Source: an uncultured Eubacteriales bacterium
Lineage (GTDB): Bacteria > Bacillota > Clostridia > Lachnospirales > Lachnospiraceae
DNA length: 7,341 nt
Direction: 5' to 3'
Assembly: GCA_900321145.1 (NCBI GenBank)
Contig: ONVB01000232.1
Coordinates: 1 to 7,341 of the forward strand
The position numbers were made by a program, and so were the translations under genes. Positions 1 to 4,397 of the stretch are shown here, in pieces (positions within the stretch are counted from its first letter, which is position 1; each line of letters opens with the position of its first letter). A model generated the notes under the pieces. It was not told the origin of the DNA. It saw only the letters and a program-made list of their open reading frames with translations, and did not search any database.

Positions 1-210
1 GAGATGCTTCTAGACTGCGTGTATAACGGTGGCAGTCCAAAGGAGCTTATCCCTCTTATATGTAAGAGTTATTTTGGCATAAGAAAAGATATCGGAGAAG
101 CTACAAAGGTATATGCCAATACGATAAACGAGCAAACTAAAACAATCTTGACCAAGCTGACAGGCGGAAAGCTTGTTAAGGCTGCAGCAATTAATGGATG
201 CCGAGCGTGA
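1..210 (+). CDS. 3' end of an unrecognised gene (5'-truncated by window)
   Basis: The frame is open from the first base of the window to a TGA at 208-210, giving at least 69 residues. The Met at position 4 is probably internal, because no ribosome binding site can be seen before it. Codon choice (CTT, ATA, AAG, AGA, GGA) matches the downstream gene, which supports real coding. The visible part looks alpha-helical: a Leu/Ile-rich stretch (ELIPLICKSYFGIRKDI), then an amphipathic Lys/Thr-rich helix (around residues 35-60 of the fragment) ending KLVKAAAINGCRA. I do not recognise a family. Its last 17 nt overlap the next gene in another frame, consistent with translational coupling. The alternative is that a frameshift splits one longer protein here. 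The last few residues may be an out-of-frame tail if that alternative is right. Confidence 0.6.
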   Translation, partial: EMLLDCVYNGGSPKELIPLICKSYFGIRKDIGEATKVYANTINEQTKTILTKLTGGKLVKAAAINGCRA

Positions 211-2404
211 CTTCAAAGAAGCAAAGAACGAGGACAATAAGCTTGAAGCGTTAAAAGCAATTTACAGATCCAGGAAAAAAATGGCAGAGACAGAGAGTTC
301 GTATGTGCAAAAACTCGGATTGAACGACATGAAAGACTGGATAGCACAGGCAGATGATAGCTTGATCGAAGGTTCGGCATCGATTGATGAATACTTGCAA
401 GCATTAGGGCAAAACAGCGAGCATGTGCGAGAGGAGTTTGACGCATTTCTTGATACTCAGGTATTCAGAGTCGACGGTGTTAAGACCAAGAGTACGATAA
501 AACGGTCCGACAAGGATGAGGAGGAGTTTCCTAAGGAGGTAGCCGAAGCCGTCCTTGAGATTGATAAGTGGGTTGCAAGGAACGGAAACTCCTTATCAAG
601 GGGCAATTCGGAGACGACCTTTGGTGCCGATATCCTGTCGCATCCGATGAGAGAGCGACTGTTTGTATATTACATGGTTGAAAAGCAGTTTGTCGGTAAA
701 GCAACCGGAGCGGATATTGCGATGGCTGTAAATGGTTATATTCCAAACCTTGACAAGTTCAAAGAGGCGATGGAAGCTCCGGTTTATAAGATCCATCAGT
801 ATCTGATATCGGCCATAAAGGACTCGGATGTGATCAGAAATCATGAGTTCATCAGAAGTAAGCTTGCAAGATTCGGGTCGGTCAATCTTGAGCTTTTAGA
901 AAGCTCTATGCGACTTTTGGATGATGAAAAATCGGATGTATCCGGTCAATTAGTGCGATATAAGAATTCGCTTAAAACCGATTTCGGTGATGTGTTGGCA
1001 CACCATCCCGGTGACAAGGCGGTAGAAGATTACGCAAAGGCATGGGAAGACAGGCAGAAAAAACTGGTTGCTCTGCTCAAAGAACTTGAAAAGCTTCGCG
1101 CATTGTCACAGATTTCGGATGAAGCCATAATAGGCAAGGAGGAAAAGTTTGCGGTTGCGCAGGCACAGGTCATAGTGGTTCGTGATTATATAACGATGCT
1201 GCAAGCTGCCGAAACGAAGCTCGGGGACCTTGAAGCCGGCCCCGGTACTAAAGAGAGACTTGGTCAAGCTTTAGGAAGAAAGGTAAGTGTTCGGGCCGAC
1301 AGCCCTACTACAGGAGAAAAAATAGACGGCTACGCTGCTAAGGTCAGCAAGCTCACCGGACTATTATCCACAGCGGATACTAAAGTATTTAATACGGGTG
1401 TTTTTGCTACTGTCAACGGAGTAGCCGCTCTTGCAAAGATTATTACCGCCTGCTTTGCACCGGACTATGATGATGATCATATATCGGTAAGCAATCGATT
1501 GAATGAAGCAGAGAAGATATTAGACTCGATATCCGCTGCCGCAAAGCCGGTGGCCGAGATGATTAAATCCGTGTTGAAGACCACATCAGCGACATTTACA
1601 ACGGTCGGCGGTGCCGTAAGTGGCGGAGTTACTGCGTTTACCGGACTTTTGGATGTTGGTAAGACTACGAGTGAGTTGATCAGTCTAAATCAAGCTGTCG
1701 AACAGATAGAGTCAGACAGACAACAAACTCAATCAAAGTCACATACGGTAGATAAAAAGGGAAAGGTCAGAGAAGCAAACGCAAAGTCCGAGCGCATTGA
1801 AAAAGAAAGGAAAAGAGCAGAGGAAAACACAGCCAGGATGCAGAAAAGAAAGCTTGAGACTCGTAGGCAGCAGGCGGCGATCAAGGCTGTCGGCGGTGCG
1901 GTATCCATGGCAACGGCGCTTGTTCCCGGACTCAATATAGTCGGAGCGGCTGTCGGTGGTGTCATTACAGCTGTTGGACTTATACACAAGTTCTATAAAG
2001 AAGGAGAAAACAGAGACAGTACTCTTGATGAGTTCATCGGCATGGAGGATATACTTAAGGAATACAGGAAAAGTAAGGGCATTATGGGTTATACCGAACC
2101 GGAAGCGAAAGAAAAGGAAGACAGAGCGGTAATTCGCAAGATGATACTGAGAAAGTTCCACTTCTCGTCGGCTGAGGAGTTCTTCAACGATATTTCGATG
2201 AAGTATGCGCAGATTCTCTATGAACAGATATTCTTTAAGGATGACGGGACACTTGTTCTTGGGGGCGATGAAGCCGCAATCGAGGAAAGAAGAAAGTATA
2301 CGGGACTCTTCCCGGAGCTTAAATTCGGTTGGCCGGTGAAAGAAGGAGACCCGCCTTATCCGAGTGTTGATGAACTTGCGGCTAATCTGATGAAGGTATC
2401 ATAG
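194..2404 (+). CDS. Large helical protein with glycine-rich hydrophobic segments, function unknown (effector- or pore-like shape)
   Basis: The protein has 736 residues from ATG 194, or 743 from an in-frame TTG at 173. I chose ATG 194 because it is the stronger start codon, although only a weak AAGG (178-181) precedes it. TTG 173 has AGGCGGAA just upstream and cannot be excluded. Numbering here is from the TTG. Residues 8-95 and 280-350 are charged, helix-forming and partly coiled-coil-like. Three hydrophobic, Gly/Ala-rich segments follow, at about 407-428, 469-494 and 568-604. The last is long enough for a helical hairpin and contains ALVPGLNIVGAAVGGVITAV. A very charged Lys/Arg/Glu linker (about 505-567) lies between the second and third. 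The C-terminus (about 610-743) is a mixed, probably globular domain. No signal peptide, nuclease, protease or nucleotide-binding motif is evident. The layout of long helices plus hydrophobic hairpins is shared by membrane-inserting secreted proteins and by phage tape measure proteins, but I see no sequence signature of either. It overlaps the preceding gene and is 11 nt from the next, so it sits in an operon. The coding call is secure; the function is unknown. Confidence 0.9.
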   Translation: MDAERDFKEAKNEDNKLEALKAIYRSRKKMAETESSYVQKLGLNDMKDWIAQADDSLIEGSASIDEYLQALGQNSEHVREEFDAFLDTQVFRVDGVKTKSTIKRSDKDEEEFPKEVAEAVLEIDKWVARNGNSLSRGNSETTFGADILSHPMRERLFVYYMVEKQFVGKATGADIAMAVNGYIPNLDKFKEAMEAPVYKIHQYLISAIKDSDVIRNHEFIRSKLARFGSVNLELLESSMRLLDDEKSDVSGQLVRYKNSLKTDFGDVLAHHPGDKAVEDYAKAWEDRQKKLVALLKELEKLRALSQISDEAIIGKEEKFAVAQAQVIVVRDYITMLQAAETKLGDLEAGPGTKERLGQALGRKVSVRADSPTTGEKIDGYAAKVSKLTGLLSTADTKVFNTGVFATVNGVAALAKIITACFAPDYDDDHISVSNRLNEAEKILDSISAAAKPVAEMIKSVLKTTSATFTTVGGAVSGGVTAFTGLLDVGKTTSELISLNQAVEQIESDRQQTQSKSHTVDKKGKVREANAKSERIEKERKRAEENTARMQKRKLETRRQQAAIKAVGGAVSMATALVPGLNIVGAAVGGVITAVGLIHKFYKEGENRDSTLDEFIGMEDILKEYRKSKGIMGYTEPEAKEKEDRAVIRKMILRKFHFSSAEEFFNDISMKYAQILYEQIFFKDDGTLVLGGDEAAIEERRKYTGLFPELKFGWPVKEGDPPYPSVDELAANLMKVS

Positions 2405-2410
2405 GGAGGT
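2404..2410 (+). promoter_or_regulatory. Ribosome binding site for the 157-residue protein
   Basis: GGGAGGT begins on the last base of the preceding TAG stop codon and ends 5 nt before ATG 2416. This close coupling of stop and ribosome binding site fixes the start of the small gene and ties its translation to the gene upstream. Confidence 0.8.
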
Positions 2411-2415
2411 ATAAC

Positions 2416-2889
2416 ATGAGAGAAGATAACAACAATAAGAGAAGGGCAGTATTAGAGATGATGGCAGCAGGCTTTAACAGCCGGGAAACTACTGCAACAT
2501 TGATCGATAAGGACGCTGACGGTGCCGTGTGTGATATTCTGTCCGTTATGCACGAGAACATAGCGGCAAAAGACGGCGCGGCCCGCGGAAGGTATTACTT
2601 CCCGGAGTATGATTTTGCCGCTGATAATGTGCAATACTTAACCTGCGCGATTGAACTGTCGGGGCCGCTTGCGAAGAAGGATGTGACTGCGGTAAACAAA
2701 ACCTGCGGGGAGGTGAATCCCGAGCTTGTGTGTGGTGCATTTATGGTGTACGAGGGAGTTGGGCTTGTATATGAGCTTACAGTCCCTATTATCGAGACAC
2801 TGTCCGAGGGCGAGCTTTTTGAACAGGTGAACATTACAATCGGCAATGCCATAGCCATGGCAGGCGCTTATGCTGAAAGGTTTATATAG
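2416..2889 (+). CDS. Small protein with possible YbjN/CesT-type (secretion-chaperone-like) fold
   Basis: The protein has 157 residues, no signal peptide and no membrane segment, so it is probably cytoplasmic and acidic. Predicted order by eye: an N-terminal helix (about 7-19), a second helix (36-50), an extended stretch RYYFPEYDF (59-67), a strand YLTCAIELSG (74-83), a helix (87-100), two strands VCGAFMVYEG (105-114) and GLVYELTVPI (116-125), and a C-terminal helix (129-156) ending AYAERFI. The strand-helix-strand-strand-helix second half is the arrangement seen in YbjN-domain proteins and in CesT/Tir-type secretion chaperones. Those families are small acidic proteins, and the chaperones are often encoded next to their client. 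Here the gene lies 11 nt after the large hydrophobic-segment protein, which would fit a partner or chaperone for it. The family assignment is inference from fold pattern only; no diagnostic motif is present. No obvious gene follows in the next 195 nt. Confidence 0.85.
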   Translation: MREDNNNKRRAVLEMMAAGFNSRETTATLIDKDADGAVCDILSVMHENIAAKDGAARGRYYFPEYDFAADNVQYLTCAIELSGPLAKKDVTAVNKTCGEVNPELVCGAFMVYEGVGLVYELTVPIIETLSEGELFEQVNITIGNAIAMAGAYAERFI

Positions 2890-2902
2890 AAAGGTGACAG
2901 AC

Positions 2903-2946
2903 GATCATCCTGCAGCAGATCTGATGAATGTTTCATCTCTGTGATC
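2903..2946 (+). other. Imperfect stem-loop in the gap between the two gene blocks
   Basis: Three nested pairings can be drawn: GATCA (2903-2907) with TGATC (2942-2946), CAGA (2916-2919) with TCTG (2938-2941), and GATGAA (2923-2928) with TTCATC (2932-2937) around a TGT loop. A bulge of 8 nt and one of 3 nt lie on the 5' side. It begins 13 nt after the stop of the 157-residue gene. It is AT-leaning and no T-run follows directly; the nearest is five Ts at 2975-2979. It is therefore not a canonical intrinsic terminator, but could be a weak terminator or a 3'-end stabilising structure. It could also be chance. Confidence 0.35.
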
Positions 2947-2993
2947 ATAAGGGCAACCGGATAGATAGAGGCTGTTTTTGAATAATATACAGG

Positions 2994-3022
2994 TTTACGG
3001 ATGTGTAAATTAAGTGTATAAT
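2994..3022 (+). promoter_or_regulatory. Sigma-A-type promoter for the membrane protein / surface protein pair
   Basis: TTTACG at 2994-2999 matches the -35 consensus TTGACA at four of six positions. TATAAT at 3017-3022 is a perfect -10. The spacer is 17 nt, the optimum. Transcription would start near 3029, leaving a leader of about 55 nt before ATG 3085. No operator-like repeat is obvious around it. This is the best promoter match I noticed in the window and marks block 2 as its own transcription unit. Confidence 0.65.
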
Positions 3023-3062
3023 CACGTTATGTGTGGGTTATTTTGAAAAGAATCCGTATCTG

Positions 3063-3076
3063 AGGAGAAAGGAAGG
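3063..3076 (+). promoter_or_regulatory. Purine-rich ribosome binding region for the membrane protein
   Basis: A run of purines containing GGAG and then GGAAGG (3071-3076) ends 8 nt before ATG 3085. This supports ATG 3085 over the GTG at 3081, which is in a different frame. Confidence 0.6.
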
Positions 3077-3084
3077 TTGCGTGA

Positions 3085-4365
3085 ATGAAGGAAACCGAGA
3101 ATAAGACAAAAGACGAAGCGATGGACAAGAATAAAACAGATGATAAAACTGTGGATAAAAAACGGGAAGAACCGCAGAAAAAAAAGAGCAAAAAAGAAAG
3201 CAGAAAGGAAAAGAAGAACAGGATATATGATGCGACGCTTAATAACGATATAGATTATCGAGGGCCTCTTTCATACAGGGCGTTGAAGATCATAGGCTGG
3301 TTCAGTTTGGTTTTTTCCCAGTATGTAACTATCATGGAAAATAAAAACAACATAGTCGGTACAACCGATATGGTCGGGCTCGGGCCTATTTTCAATGCGC
3401 TTATTACATCGCTTGGCCTGCCCATGATCCTTATTTCAACCTTCGCCGTGCTATTGAACAGGCGTGATAATTTCAAAAACCTGCTCATTATAAACGGAGG
3501 TATAACAGGAGCCATCACACTGGCATATCTGTTCTTCTATTACAGATATGCTCTCGGACTTGGTGCCATATTCTTTGGTGACAGGATAACGGCAGCGTCA
3601 CAGATCGACAAAGCTATGGGAAGTACCGTAGACTTTACCGGATATATATCTTTTAACATCTTTCTGGATATCTTCCTGTGTACGCTGTTTATGTTTTTCC
3701 TGGATTATACTCCCAAGAAATATTTCCAGGGGAACAAGATCCGCATTTTCAGGGCGATGGCTGTTTTGCCGGTTATATATGAGATCGGTTGCATCATACT
3801 GAAGCTTATGGCTACGGATAACAAGATCATTATACCGATGGCGCTCTATCCTTTCCTTACCACGAAACCACCGCTCTGCTTTGTTATGTTTGTGTTCATA
3901 ATACTTCATACCAAGAATATGGAGAAGAAGTTCTTAGGCTTCGGTAAGACACACGAACAGTACAAGGAATATGTGAAGACCAATACAAATTCGTTTCAGT
4001 TTTCCAAGTATCTGGCGAAGCTTGTTGCAATCTTTGCAGTCATAGATCTGATCCAGGTATTTGTTCTGATAATTGTGTATTTTGTAAGCTCCGGAGTGAG
4101 GGTGACAGATCCTTCACAGGTTGATGCAATGACAGACGGAGCCATCAAATGGGTAACTGCATGGGGCGGCGGTGAGGTTATGACCATGGTATTAAGCATC
4201 CCTATACTGTTCCTGTTTTCATATACAAGAACGCATAAGAACAAGGGATGGGATGTCCTTATTCCTGTGTTTGGTGTGGTAGCCATAGTTCTTGTATATA
4301 TCGAAGGCATATTCCAGATACTTGACGGGATATTCAGAGCGAGCATGAACGCAATGATGGAATAG
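3085..4365 (+). CDS. Multi-pass membrane protein with highly charged N-terminal tail, function unknown
   Basis: The protein has 426 residues. Residues 1-46 are a very hydrophilic tail with 16 Lys, 3 Arg and 12 acidic residues, surely cytoplasmic and probably disordered. About 8-9 membrane segments follow, at roughly 64-83, 104-124, 131-153, 186-206, 221-241, 248-275, 309-335, 360-380 and 390-414. A large positively charged loop at 276-308 (TKNMEKKFLGFGKTHEQYK) and a short one at 381-389 (RTHKNKG) suggest cytoplasmic faces there. A conserved-looking stretch, YRGPLSYRALKIIGW (58-72), marks the junction between tail and first membrane segment. I see no transporter, kinase or enzyme signature motif and do not recognise the family. 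It has its own promoter and a good ribosome binding site, and the secreted-protein gene starts only 32 nt after its stop. It could serve export, anchoring or sensing linked to that protein, but this is context only. Confidence 0.92.
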   Translation: MKETENKTKDEAMDKNKTDDKTVDKKREEPQKKKSKKESRKEKKNRIYDATLNNDIDYRGPLSYRALKIIGWFSLVFSQYVTIMENKNNIVGTTDMVGLGPIFNALITSLGLPMILISTFAVLLNRRDNFKNLLIINGGITGAITLAYLFFYYRYALGLGAIFFGDRITAASQIDKAMGSTVDFTGYISFNIFLDIFLCTLFMFFLDYTPKKYFQGNKIRIFRAMAVLPVIYEIGCIILKLMATDNKIIIPMALYPFLTTKPPLCFVMFVFIILHTKNMEKKFLGFGKTHEQYKEYVKTNTNSFQFSKYLAKLVAIFAVIDLIQVFVLIIVYFVSSGVRVTDPSQVDAMTDGAIKWVTAWGGGEVMTMVLSIPILFLFSYTRTHKNKGWDVLIPVFGVVAIVLVYIEGIFQILDGIFRASMNAMME

Positions 4366-4382
4366 GGGTTATGGTATTATAA

Positions 4383-4390
4383 AGGAGGAG
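4383..4390 (+). promoter_or_regulatory. Ribosome binding site deciding the start of the secreted protein
   Basis: AGGAGG (4383-4388, in AAAGGAGGAG) lies 3 nt before ATG 4392 but 9 nt before ATG 4398, both in the same frame. The spacing favours ATG 4398 and a protein beginning MKSVAKKLL, a normal signal-peptide start. Confidence 0.8.
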
Positions 4391-4397
4391 AATGCAG

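Noticed and set aside
1739..2161. 140-codon open frame on the - strand
   Set aside because: It lies wholly inside the large + strand gene, has no ribosome binding site and is rich in Ser, Phe and Cys as expected from reading a Lys/Glu-rich gene backwards.
194..2404. Phage tape measure protein
   Set aside because: Long helices and Gly-rich hydrophobic stretches fit loosely, but no tail, capsid or lysis genes are visible and the neighbours are not phage-like. Kept only as an alternative.
194..2889. Type III secretion translocator and chaperone (IpaB/SipB-like with CesT-like partner)
   Set aside because: The shape is reminiscent, but the window looks Gram-positive and no secretion-apparatus gene or convincing sequence similarity is seen, so no family name was assigned.
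2961..2980. Intrinsic terminator ending in the five Ts at 2975-2979
   Set aside because: No stable GC-rich stem can be drawn directly upstream of this T-run.
3996..4346. 116-codon open frame on the - strand
   Set aside because: It is a mirror of the membrane-protein gene; its composition follows from the opposite strand and it has no independent start signals.
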